A stretch of 64,000 nucleotides of DNA, taken from NCBI GenBank assembly GCA_016235345.1, contig JACRLG010000010.1, positions 1-64,000 of the forward strand, read 5' to 3'. The DNA comes from Deltaproteobacteria bacterium. GTDB taxonomy: Bacteria; Desulfobacterota; Desulfobacteria; Desulfobacterales; Desulfatibacillaceae. The position numbers and the translations under genes are program-made. The notes below the pieces were generated by a model that saw only the letters and a list, made by a program, of their open reading frames with translations, searched no databases and was not told the origin of the DNA. This document shows positions 17,916-25,522 of the stretch, one piece after another. Within the stretch, counting starts at the first letter, position 1; every line of letters starts with the position of its first letter.

Positions 17916-18730
17916 CAGAAAACTCCTTTTCTCTGGCTGAGTCCTTTTTCGATCAGTTTCCGAATGGCGTCCTTGACCATCTCCACCCTCTGGGTCACGC
18001 CCTCCTCGGAATCTATGTCGCCGGAAAATATCATGGGTTCGCCGAAGTTAAGAATGACCTTGGCCGGCAAGGGGAAGGGAACCGTGACAGGAACGTAGGG
18101 CACGGCCAGAAGATCGGCCAAAGGCTTGATATTGGCAAGGGATGGCATGGTTTCCTCGCAGCCCACTACTCCCACTGGCACTATGGGCGCGTGTTCGGTC
18201 ATGGCGATGTGCATGAAGCCGTTGCCGAAGCGCTGGAGTTGGTAACGTTTCTTGTAGAGCTTGCCGCTGCCGCGCACGCCTTCCGGAAACACGATGACCG
18301 CCTCTTCGCGCCGGATCATCCGGACGCAGTTCACCGGGTCACCGATAACGCCGCCCACCTCGTTCAGAAGATTTCCCAAAAAGGGAACCGTGGGGAAAAA
18401 ACGCTCGATCATGGCCCTGGCGGCCCTGGGTCCGCCGGGGTTGGTGGCCACGGCGGTGCCGATCAGCGCGCCGTCAAAGGGAATCTGGCCGCTGTGATTG
18501 GCGATGATTAGCACCCGGCCCTTGGGCGGTACGTGCTCCAGGCCGTAGGCCTCCACCCTGAAATAGTGGTCGTAGATTTTCTTGAAAAGGCCCAGGCCGA
18601 TCATGGCGCTGTCCCAGTTGAAGCCCCAGGGGTCGTAGCCGAAGGACCCGACGTCCTTGGGAATTTTCTGGAGAATGTCCTCCACGTCGGGCGTGACCAA
18701 CAGCTTTTTCAGCAAAGTCCTGATTTTCAT
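17915..18730 (-). CDS. PlsC-family acyltransferase
   Basis: The best start is the ATG at 18730 (271 aa), seven bases after AGAGG; an upstream ATG at 18736 overlaps that site. The LPLAT motif I is ANHSGQIPFDG, where the His and Asp are six residues apart rather than the usual four. Motif III FPEGVRGSGK and motif IV IVPVGVVG are present. These enzymes transfer fatty acyl groups from acyl-ACP or acyl-CoA to glycerolipids or related acceptors at the inner membrane. The gene is followed by, and overlaps, an SDR gene. The expanded motif I is typical of a sub-branch distinct from classical PlsC, so the acceptor is uncertain. Confidence 0.87.
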   Translation of the reverse strand: MKIRTLLKKLLVTPDVEDILQKIPKDVGSFGYDPWGFNWDSAMIGLGLFKKIYDHYFRVEAYGLEHVPPKGRVLIIANHSGQIPFDGALIGTAVATNPGGPRAARAMIERFFPTVPFLGNLLNEVGGVIGDPVNCVRMIRREEAVIVFPEGVRGSGKLYKKRYQLQRFGNGFMHIAMTEHAPIVPVGVVGCEETMPSLANIKPLADLLAVPYVPVTVPFPLPAKVILNFGEPMIFSGDIDSEEGVTQRVEMVKDAIRKLIEKGLSQRKGVF

Positions 18731-18869
18731 GGGCATCCTCTTGAAAAGGGAATGGGACGGCATGAAGAAACTGGAAACTTGAAAGGATCGGATGAAGTAT
18801 CCATATAACATAGTCGGAAGGCGGGGAAAACCCCAATCGCGGATTTTTTTGACTCAGGCCCCAGGCGAG

Positions 18870-19184
18870 TCAGTCTTTGATATTTTTTTTCACGTCAGGT
18901 ATGGTTTCCGGCCTGCCTTTCACCATGTAGCGGCTTTCGCCATTGCGGGCAGTCACGTTTTCGTAAACCCCGTCATCGCGTTTTACCAGCTTGGTGAAGC
19001 CCAAGTCCCGAAGCTCGGTGTCGCCCTTGGGGCGGTTGATGTTGGGGCGGGCCATGATGCGCCTCACCGGGCCTTCGCACTTGGGGCACTCGGTTATGGG
19101 GTCCGCGCTCATGGGCTGGGGAAAATCGAAAATCTCCCCGAAGGCGCAGGGCTCTTCAAGATGCTCGTAGGTGTAGATGGGCAT
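18870..19184 (-). CDS. FmdB-like zinc-ribbon protein with degenerate first Cys pair
   Basis: The ATG at 19184 gives 104 residues starting MPIYTYEH, the hallmark of the FmdB regulatory family (normally MPIYEYxCxxCG). The second metal-binding pair is present (CPKCEGPVRRI), but the first is reduced to a single Cys in EEPCAFGEIF. The C-terminal half is charged. Zinc binding is therefore doubtful. FmdB proteins are small and of unclear function. It is transcribed toward the acyltransferase gene, 140 bp upstream of it. Confidence 0.7.
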   Translation of the reverse strand: MPIYTYEHLEEPCAFGEIFDFPQPMSADPITECPKCEGPVRRIMARPNINRPKGDTELRDLGFTKLVKRDDGVYENVTARNGESRYMVKGRPETIPDVKKNIKD

Positions 19185-19504
19185 GTCTGGCAATCCCCGG
19201 ATTCAATGGACAAGCAACATTTATGAGGAAATAATTCATCCGCTTGAATTTTTTGTCAAGGGTATCCTGAAAAATGCCCGGAACAACGGCGGGTTACCAA
19301 AGTTTTACGCCAAGCGCCTTGACTATCCAGGCAATTGGGCTAAAGTCGGTTTCACGGCCCCTGAGGCCATACCCGAACCTCCGAAATTTTTCTCCGCCCG
19401 TTTTCCACTGATGCAAGGTGCGCCTCCCCCGAAATGCTTCACGCACTTTTTTTTAAAAGCTCCGGGCCATGATTTTCCACATTCAGGAACGAAAGAATCA
19501 TTAC

Positions 19505-20809
19505 ATGAAAAGGCTGTTGCTTGTTCTGCCCCGAAACGACCGAGGCTACTGGGGCAAGGTGTCCGCTTCGGGAAAAACCGGTTTCGTGCGCTTGAGCCTT
19601 CCCGTGCTGGCCGCTCTCACCCCGTCCGGCTGGGACGTTGAAATACTTGATTCCAGGGAGCGGCCGGTTGACTTTAACGCCAGGCCCGATCTCGTGGGGA
19701 TCACCGCCTTCACCGCCGAAGCTCCCAGCGCATACGAGATCGCCGACCGTTTCCGGGCAAAAGGCGTGCCGGTGGTTCTTGGCGGCATACACGTCTCCTT
19801 CATGACTGAGGAAGCCCTTCAACACGCAGACAGCGTGGTAAAAGGCGAGGCTGAAAACGTATGGAGGCAGGTTCTGGCCGACTGTGAAAAGGGGGAGATG
19901 AAACCCGTCTACCAGTCGGATAAAACCGTTGAAATGAAGAACATGCCTGCGGCCCGGCGCGACCTTTTAACCCGCAGCATGTACGTATCCTGTTTCAACA
20001 CCATCCAGGCGAGCCGGGGCTGTCCCAACGACTGCAGCTTCTGCGCGGTGACGGAGTTTTTCGGCAACAAGTACCGCACCCGCGACATCCCGGAGATAAT
20101 CGAGGAGATAAAGGGCTTCGACACCAGGGATTTTTTCTTTGTTGACGACAACATAATAGCCAAGGCCGACTACTCAAAAGAGCTTTTCACGAGGCTGATC
20201 CCTCTCAAAAAATCCTGGGGCGGGCAGGCCACCATAAAAATTGCGAAAAACCCGGAGCTCCTCTCACTTTACTCCAAAAGCGGCGGAAAATACGTTTTCA
20301 TCGGCTTTGAGAGCCTTAGCGGCCAGAACCTCAAAAGCATGAAAAAATCGTGGAACACGCCTGAAAAATATAAGGAAGCCATAAAAATAATCCACGACGC
20401 CGGGGTCAACATACTGGGCAGCTTCATCTTCGGGCTTGATAACGATGGGCCGGACGTTTTCAAAAAGACCGTTGATTTCATAATGGAAAGCGGCATCGAC
20501 GCAGCCCAGTTCAACATCCTCACCCCTTTTCCGGGCACAAGGCTTTACGGAGAGATGGACCGGGCGGGCAGGATAACGGACAGGGACTGGTCGAAATACC
20601 ACACGGGCGAGGTGATAATAACCCCCCAAAACATGACCGCAGACCAGTTGCAGCAAGGCTATTTCTGGGCCTTCCGCGAAATATATTCGGCGAAAAACAT
20701 CGCTAAAAGATGTTTGAGGCTTCACGGGAATCTGGCTTACCGCATAGGCATGAATGTCAGTTACCGCAAAAAGGCCATGAGGATGCCCAAGGCTTCCATG
20801 CCCGTATAA
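19505..20809 (+). CDS. B12-binding-domain radical SAM protein
   Basis: I start at the ATG at 19505 (434 aa), where MKRLLLVLPRN opens a cobalamin-binding Rossmann fold (residues 1-125; LVGITAFTAEAPSAYEIAD, VVLGGIHVSF). The radical SAM cluster is Cys173-x3-Cys177-x2-Cys180 (SRGCPNDCSFC), with FFVDDNI and IGFESLSGQNLKSM further on. The family includes hopanoid and lipid methylases and ring-forming enzymes in secondary metabolism; the product cannot be chosen from sequence. It is a single-gene unit followed by a likely terminator. The neighbouring genes run on the other strand. Confidence 0.92.
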   Translation: MKRLLLVLPRNDRGYWGKVSASGKTGFVRLSLPVLAALTPSGWDVEILDSRERPVDFNARPDLVGITAFTAEAPSAYEIADRFRAKGVPVVLGGIHVSFMTEEALQHADSVVKGEAENVWRQVLADCEKGEMKPVYQSDKTVEMKNMPAARRDLLTRSMYVSCFNTIQASRGCPNDCSFCAVTEFFGNKYRTRDIPEIIEEIKGFDTRDFFFVDDNIIAKADYSKELFTRLIPLKKSWGGQATIKIAKNPELLSLYSKSGGKYVFIGFESLSGQNLKSMKKSWNTPEKYKEAIKIIHDAGVNILGSFIFGLDNDGPDVFKKTVDFIMESGIDAAQFNILTPFPGTRLYGEMDRAGRITDRDWSKYHTGEVIITPQNMTADQLQQGYFWAFREIYSAKNIAKRCLRLHGNLAYRIGMNVSYRKKAMRMPKASMPV

Positions 20810-20840
20810 GGGCCTCTGATTCAACTGCTCAAAAACGCGC

Positions 20841-20899
20841 GAAGCAGTCCCGGACGCCGGTCGTAAAACACAACATCCTGGACTGCTTCATGTTTTTTT
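20841..20899 (+). terminator. Terminator of the radical SAM gene
   Basis: GAAGCAGTCC (20841-20850) and GGACTGCTTC (20880-20889) are perfectly complementary. They are followed by a T-run at 20892-20899. The loop is long (29 nt). It lies 31 bp after the stop codon. Confidence 0.6.
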
Positions 20900-20927
20900 A
20901 AAAACTTGAACCTTTGATTCAATTTCC

Positions 20928-21224
20928 TTACCTGGCCGACAACACCTCGTTCAAAACGCTGATTTCCGGCGCGCCCTCCAGAACCCCCAGGACCTTTCCC
21001 ATGAACTCGTTGAAATGCGGGGTTTCCGAGTGGGCCTTAAAAGCGGCCTTGTCAGCATAGCGCTCCATGAAAACCAGGGTGTCCGGGGATTTTTTATCAA
21101 TGCTCAAAGTGTAGAAAAGCGTGCCTTCCTCTTTGGCGACACCCGCCATCAGGGCTTTCACATCTTCCATAATTTCTTGGGCCTTGCCCTCTTTCAGGGG
21201 AATTTTTGCGATAACCGATATCAT
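20928..21224 (-). CDS. Antibiotic biosynthesis monooxygenase (ABM) fold protein
   Basis: The ATG at 21224 has AAGGAAGG 7 bp upstream and gives 98 residues. The sequence shows the ABM dimeric ferredoxin-like pattern: MISVIAKIPLKEGKAQEI, GTLFYTLSIDKKSPDTLVF, MERYADKAAFKAHSETPHF. Relatives are quinol or polyketide monooxygenases and heme-degrading enzymes. Many have no known substrate. The 3' terminator of the PhaR gene separates it from the PHA cluster upstream, so co-transcription with PHA genes is not supported. Confidence 0.87.
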   Translation of the reverse strand: MISVIAKIPLKEGKAQEIMEDVKALMAGVAKEEGTLFYTLSIDKKSPDTLVFMERYADKAAFKAHSETPHFNEFMGKVLGVLEGAPEISVLNEVLSAR

Positions 21225-21384
21225 GGCTTTCCTTCCTTTTCCTTTCAGGATGTCAACGGTTTGTTCGTCCGGGGTCAGGATTTTTGGCAGCTTACTTCGC
21301 GGCCCCCGCCGGGTCAAGAAATTCTGCGGACAGGGTGTCAAAGGCGCTGAGGTCTCATGCACTTGCAGAGGTCCGGCAAGCCTA

Positions 21385-21428
21385 AAGAAAAAGCCCCCTA
21401 CCTGCCTGGCACTGGCTGGTAGGGGGCT
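21385..21428 (-). terminator. phaR: Rho-independent terminator after phaR
   Basis: An 11-bp perfect stem (AGCCCCCTACC at 21392-21402 with GGTAGGGGGCT at 21418-21428) is followed on the minus strand by a T-run (GCTTTTTCTTT). It lies about 270 bp beyond the phaR stop codon. That intervening stretch (21429-21699) holds no supported gene. Confidence 0.85.
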
Positions 21429-21699
21429 GCGCCGGGGGGAGGCGCTATGTGGAGCAGGATTTCTCCTGCGGGGGTATGGCGTTTTAAAGAAGCGGTTTTG
21501 GCTTTTGCCTTCAATCTCCTTGACTGTCGGACAGTTTTACCTCCTGCCCGATATCATCAAATGCAAAATGTTTGCCAATCCGTGTTTCAGAATCGGGTAC
21601 GGGCTTGGCCCTTCTTTTCCGACCGGCTTTAGGCATTTCCCGAAAACCGTCGGCTTCTTCGCGTCAATCAATTTTACGATCCGCCAAAAAACGAGTGTT

Positions 21700-22290
21700 T
21701 CAGGCGTGAAAGCCCCTGCCGACTCCGCTGCCGTTGTTTTTTAAAGTTGATTCGAGTTCAGCCACCCTTTTTGACAGCTTTTCATTTTCGGAAATTATGT
21801 TTTCGATCTCGTCCCGCGTGGTCAGGTTCATCATGGTGAGAACCTCGCTCACCCTTTGATCGATTTTCTCGCTCATCCAGGTTTTCATATTGCCCACAAA
21901 GCTGATGAGATCGGTCTTGACCTTGAATCCGTCGGATTCGGACAACTCGTTGTTGCGAACCATCTTGCCAATTATCCGGTCAAGCTCGCCCTCGGCCATT
22001 GAAAAGGCGCTCTGCCACAAAGAGGCGTAACGCTTGGCGTAGGCTATGGTTCCCTGCACGGTGCCCTGCCCCTTTTGGAGAAGCTGCATCAGGACATTGG
22101 GCGGCACGCCCTTTTCGCGGGCAAGAAGCTGGGATATGGTGGTGGAGGTGATGTCTTCGCCCGTTTTGGAATCCACGATGTAAACATCCTCCCCCGACGA
22201 AACCAGTTCGGACACGCGGGAAAGCGAAATGTACTTTTTGTCCGTGGTATCGTAGAGTTTGCGGTTGCTGTACTTTTTTATTCTTCTCAT
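21700..22290 (-). CDS. phaR: Polyhydroxyalkanoate synthesis regulator PhaR
   Basis: This 196-residue protein begins MRRIKKYSNRKLYDTTDKKY, the unmistakable PHB/PHA accumulation regulator DNA-binding domain. A middle domain (about residues 65-150; QGTIAYAKRYASLWQSAF) looks phasin-like, and a C-terminal coiled coil follows. PhaR binds PHA granules and represses phasin genes until polymer appears. AGAGGATC precedes the start. It lies 85 bp downstream of the phasin gene on the same strand, so both are probably one transcript ended by the terminator at 21385. Confidence 0.92.
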   Translation of the reverse strand: MRRIKKYSNRKLYDTTDKKYISLSRVSELVSSGEDVYIVDSKTGEDITSTTISQLLAREKGVPPNVLMQLLQKGQGTVQGTIAYAKRYASLWQSAFSMAEGELDRIIGKMVRNNELSESDGFKVKTDLISFVGNMKTWMSEKIDQRVSEVLTMMNLTTRDEIENIISENEKLSKRVAELESTLKNNGSGVGRGFHA

Positions 22291-22375
22291 GGATGATCCT
22301 CTGGGCTTGGCCGCTTTGTGCTTATGAGAGGGCGCGGAAAACAGCGGCTTCCCGCGCCCCCCGAAAAGGAAAAGG

Positions 22376-23293
22376 CTATTTCTTTTCCTTCTTCTTGATT
22401 ATGCCTTCCAGCTTTGAGTTGAAGACCGTCATGGCGTCAACCAGCTTCTGGATGTCCTTCTTGGTGGGCAGGTTCACCTTGGATGAAACCGTTGCCACGC
22501 CCTGCTCAACCGCGCTCTGGATGCTCTCCAGGGCGGAAAGGTTCTTCACGAACTTCCGGCCTGTTTCGGTAAGGCTTCCCACCGTCATCATGGTGATGTT
22601 GCCGAGGTCCTGGGCAAGATCGGTTCCGTACTCCATGCCCTTCTTGAACTTTTCGTTGTAGCGCTTCATCACTGACTGGGTGTCGCCGGCGGCCTTCATT
22701 ACAACCGTGGTGACCATGAATTCGGCCTTTTTGGCGGGCTCGCCCATCTTCTTGATCAGGTTCTCTGCAACGTTCTTGCCGCCTTCGCTCTCCGCGATCC
22801 TGTTGGTAAGGGTGGAGACAAGGGGAATTTTCTCCATTAAGGTGCGCCCGTCCACCACGAAGCTCCCAAGGGCCTCCACCGTGCCCTTGCCCACGTCCTC
22901 GATGAATCCGGTGGCTGTTTCAACGGCCTTCTTGATGTTCTCGTTGTACTCGGAAAGCGCCGCGTTGCAGTTGTCGGCCATTTTCTGAATGGTGCGGATG
23001 ATGTAATATTCGGTGTCGGCATTTGCAGAATCATCACCGGCAGCAGCAGACTTGGCGGGCTTTGACGCCTTCCCGCCTTCGGCCTTCGCCTTTGGCGCGG
23101 CTTTCGCAACTGGCTTTTCGGCCTTGGCAGCCGGAGCCTTGGGAGCCGCCGCCTTTTTTGCCGGCGCCTTTACTGCGGCGGCCTTTTCGGCAGGAGCCTT
23201 TTTCGACTTTGGCTTAGTGACGGGCTTTTCCTTGGATTCCACAGTGGATTCGGGTTTTTCCCCGGCCTTTGCCTCTTTTCCCTTTTCTGCCAT
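22376..23293 (-). CDS. Phasin with histone H1-like N-terminal tail
   Basis: The ATG at 23293 has AGGAGGGGGG upstream; the protein is 305 residues. Residues 1-85 are a Lys/Ala/Pro-rich tail with repeats such as PAKKAAAPKAPAAK, as in histone H1. Residues 95-305 form an amphipathic helical phasin-like domain (MADNCNAALSEYNENIKKAV; YNEKFKKGMEYGTDLAQDL). Phasins coat PHA granules. In Pseudomonas PhaF the H1-like tail is C-terminal and ties granules to the nucleoid; here it is N-terminal. It forms an operon with phaR and has an operator-like site in its promoter. Confidence 0.85.
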   Translation of the reverse strand: MAEKGKEAKAGEKPESTVESKEKPVTKPKSKKAPAEKAAAVKAPAKKAAAPKAPAAKAEKPVAKAAPKAKAEGGKASKPAKSAAAGDDSANADTEYYIIRTIQKMADNCNAALSEYNENIKKAVETATGFIEDVGKGTVEALGSFVVDGRTLMEKIPLVSTLTNRIAESEGGKNVAENLIKKMGEPAKKAEFMVTTVVMKAAGDTQSVMKRYNEKFKKGMEYGTDLAQDLGNITMMTVGSLTETGRKFVKNLSALESIQSAVEQGVATVSSKVNLPTKKDIQKLVDAMTVFNSKLEGIIKKKEKK

Positions 23294-23347
23294 GCCCCCC
23301 TCCTTTGGTAGGTTGTGAACGGATAATCACCAAATTTGTTACACAAT

Positions 23348-23377
23348 ACTGTATGACGCGATGCGTCAATCTGTCAA
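23348..23377 (-). promoter_or_regulatory. Phasin promoter with operator-like palindrome between -35 and -10
   Basis: On the minus strand TTGACA (23372-23377) and TACAGT (23348-23353) are 18 bp apart. The spacer contains the palindrome TGACGC-N3-GCGTCA (23354-23368). A protein bound there would block RNA polymerase. The same palindrome, with a matching TGACA block 4 bp away, lies upstream of the acyl-CoA ligase gene at 49842. Confidence 0.65.
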
Positions 23378-23692
23378 CAATTTTTTTTCGGGTTTTTTGG
23401 AAGGCGAAATATTTCGGATTCAGGATAATTTTTTTGGCGAGTTACGTTGATCCAGCCGATCACCGAATTTTTGTGAAAGACGAGGTTGTTCAGCGGCCAA
23501 TTTTTTCCATGTCCGTTCGACTCAAGCACCAAGAGTTGCGACAGGGCGGATTCAAGCGAAGCCCTGCGACCATTTTCCCCCTTGCATCCGAGACGATAAC
23601 CGGTGTATACAAAAAGATACCTTTCGTAAATAAATCACCTGGGTACGGACGGAGCTATCCTTTTTCATCAATGTTAGACTGTACTTAATGCC
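23378..23692. other. Intergenic region, nothing further identified
   Basis: Between the phasin promoter and the AT-rich gene I see no gene, terminator-like hairpin or RNA motif. Base composition becomes more AT-rich toward 23690. Confidence 0.5.
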
Positions 23693-24163
23693 ATGACTTC
23701 ATTCAAAATAAAAATCCTGCCATTATCTGTCATAATTTTTTTTATAATATTACCTGTAATCGATGCAAGTATTCTTGCATCGGTAAACAATAAATATGGG
23801 TTAGTATTTTTTGATTTGAAAGAAAAATATTTTTCAAATGATAAAATTAAATTTTCAGTTAGTAATATTTCAAATGAACAATTGACATTTTATTGTTCTG
23901 TAGAAAAATTTATTGATAACAGGTGGCGCGAAATAGGTTCTATTAATAACCTTAAATGTAGCAAAGCTGTTAAATTGGACAAACTTGATCCTAAAAATGT
24001 TCTAAAGCAAGTTTGGGATCATAATCATAAATGTTTTAGCCACGTAGGAAGGCATGGAACTTTCAGGTTTGTCGTCTATATTTATTCAAATTCCGATCAC
24101 AAAATAATAGGAAAAATTTATTCCAAAGAGTTCATCATTTTTCCCTTTCCAAGTGAAAAGTAG
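23693..24163 (+). CDS. AT-rich, exported small protein of unknown function
   Basis: The 156-residue protein has an N-terminal signal peptide (residues 4-26, FKIKILPLSVIIFFIILPVI). The mature part is rich in beta strands with alternating hydrophobic residues (KIKFSVSNISNEQLTFYCS, HGTFRFVVYIYSNS). This resembles a single immunoglobulin-like domain such as BsuPI-type proteins. There are three Cys in the mature protein. The coding sequence is extremely AT-rich, with many AAA, ATT and TTT codons, unlike every neighbour, so recent horizontal acquisition is likely. No strong ribosome binding site precedes the ATG. The function is unknown. Confidence 0.7.
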   Translation: MTSFKIKILPLSVIIFFIILPVIDASILASVNNKYGLVFFDLKEKYFSNDKIKFSVSNISNEQLTFYCSVEKFIDNRWREIGSINNLKCSKAVKLDKLDPKNVLKQVWDHNHKCFSHVGRHGTFRFVVYIYSNSDHKIIGKIYSKEFIIFPFPSEK

Positions 24164-24415
24164 CTGCTGTTCGATCCTCTCGATTCATACCCGTTTTGTT
24201 TGCTTTGTTGCGTTTTTCATAATGGTAAACGAGCAGTTATAAGGCAGGGGGCTACACAGCCTCACCTCCCTCGTCTATTCGGATAGGGTTAGGTATAGAA
24301 TAGTACCCAAAATTGGCTCCTCCGCAAATTCCTCCAAACACATTATCCCGATTGTGAACACGTGCCGTTTGTGTTAAGACAGCTTGCCACGATGCGGAAG
24401 GCTCGCTGATAAACA

Positions 24416-24865
24416 ATGCGCAGAATCATTTCAAAACTGGTGGTGATCGACGCAAGCAATGAAAAAATCGCCTTCGGCTTCGCCATAGGCGTATTCATGG
24501 GCATTACCCCGTATTGGGGTTTCCATACGATGTTCGCCTTCCTTTTCGCCGCCCTGCTGCGGGGAAACGTAGTGGCCGCCATTCTCGGCGTTCATGTGGG
24601 CAACCCCCTTACCGCCCCGCTTTTATTCGCGTCAACCTACTGGGTCGGAAGCAAGTTCATCGACTCCGACCCGATCTGCTTCGCGTGGAAGGATTTTTCC
24701 CTCGACGCCGCCATAAGACTTTTCAGCGAAGCCCCTCACATCATAATGGTTCTGAGCATCGGAGCCCTGGTCATAGGACTGCCCCTTTCAGGCCTTGCCT
24801 ACTGGCTGGCAAAAATCGGAATGGCCGGGTACAGGGCGCGCAACACAGCCAAAGAAGGCGAATGA
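24416..24865 (+). CDS. DUF2062 membrane protein
   Basis: The 149-residue protein has GGAAGG about 15 bp before its ATG. It matches the DUF2062 pattern: IAFGFAIGVFMGITPYWGFH, then a hydrophobic helix, then a conserved NPLTAPLLF loop and two further helices (to about residue 140). The family is small, found in the inner membrane and of unknown function, sometimes linked to lipopolysaccharide or glycosyltransferase genes. Here it stands alone between two long intergenic regions. Confidence 0.88.
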   Translation: MRRIISKLVVIDASNEKIAFGFAIGVFMGITPYWGFHTMFAFLFAALLRGNVVAAILGVHVGNPLTAPLLFASTYWVGSKFIDSDPICFAWKDFSLDAAIRLFSEAPHIIMVLSIGALVIGLPLSGLAYWLAKIGMAGYRARNTAKEGE

Positions 24866-25508
24866 ACCCGAAGGCCCACGCTGCTAATACATAAGGCGTG
24901 GACATCAATTAGAGAAGAACCGTCCTGCCCCCCCCTCGCCTGTCCTGCAGTCGTAAAATTTGTTTCCCGCAAGCCCAAAAAATTGTATAATAAGCCAGAT
25001 ACACAAGTCTCCTTTTGAACCACCCGTTTCCCGACAAAGACATTGCCCGGCTTGAAGGGGCTGCCTGAGGCTGTTTTCAGCGCATGCTTCGCCTGTAAAA
25101 GGTCCGGCTCCTCATCAAAACCCCATACACAAGCTGGCGGACAGCCGTTTTGGGCCCGCCGGGGCCAAATGAAGAAAAGCCCCCGAAGCGCCACCATGAA
25201 TGAGCCGGTGACGATGGGGCACTTGACCCGAATATTTCTGGGAGCAGGGTTTAGGGGCTGTTTCCAAAAAAACTTTTACAACCGGTTGCGTCTTCATCCC
25301 TTCCGACTGTGTTGCGCTCCTTGCGGAATAGCTCGCTATTCCTCAGTCACGCGCCTTGTCGGCAGGGCGAATACGCTTGCCTTACGTGTGACAATTTTTT
25401 TTCGGAAACAGCCCCTGATTCCATTTTTCGAACTCCCAAAAACGTTGGAGAAATAGGCTTGTAGTATTTCTCCCCTCGGCCAGATTCCCTTGAAAACGGA
25501 AAAGAACC
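24866..25508. other. Long intergenic region with a large inverted-repeat element
   Basis: No gene is supported. The main object is the 162-bp element at 25254-25415. Part of a duplicated gene-start segment (25485-25522) lies at the right end. The remaining bases (24866-25253) show no coding pattern, promoter or terminator that I can defend. Confidence 0.5.
25254..25415. repeat. Large imperfect palindrome with terminal inverted repeats (MITE-like)
   Basis: The ends are GGGGCTGTTTCC followed by an A-run and, inverted, a T-run followed by CGGAAACAGCCCC. The centre is a hairpin GGAATAGC-TC-GCTATTCC. Interior blocks also pair partly. It encodes nothing. The length and terminal repeats fit a miniature inverted-repeat element; it is the only copy in this window and differs in sequence from the GTAC-apex palindromes. 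Confidence 0.65.
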
Positions 25509-25522
25509 ATGCTCCGCTTAAT
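25485..25522 (+). repeat. Ribosome-binding-site/start segment shared with 9507-9543
   Basis: This segment contains GGAAAAGAACC and the ATG of the histidine kinase. It recurs in inverted orientation at 9507-9543 with about 33 of 37 positions the same. Confidence 0.6.
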
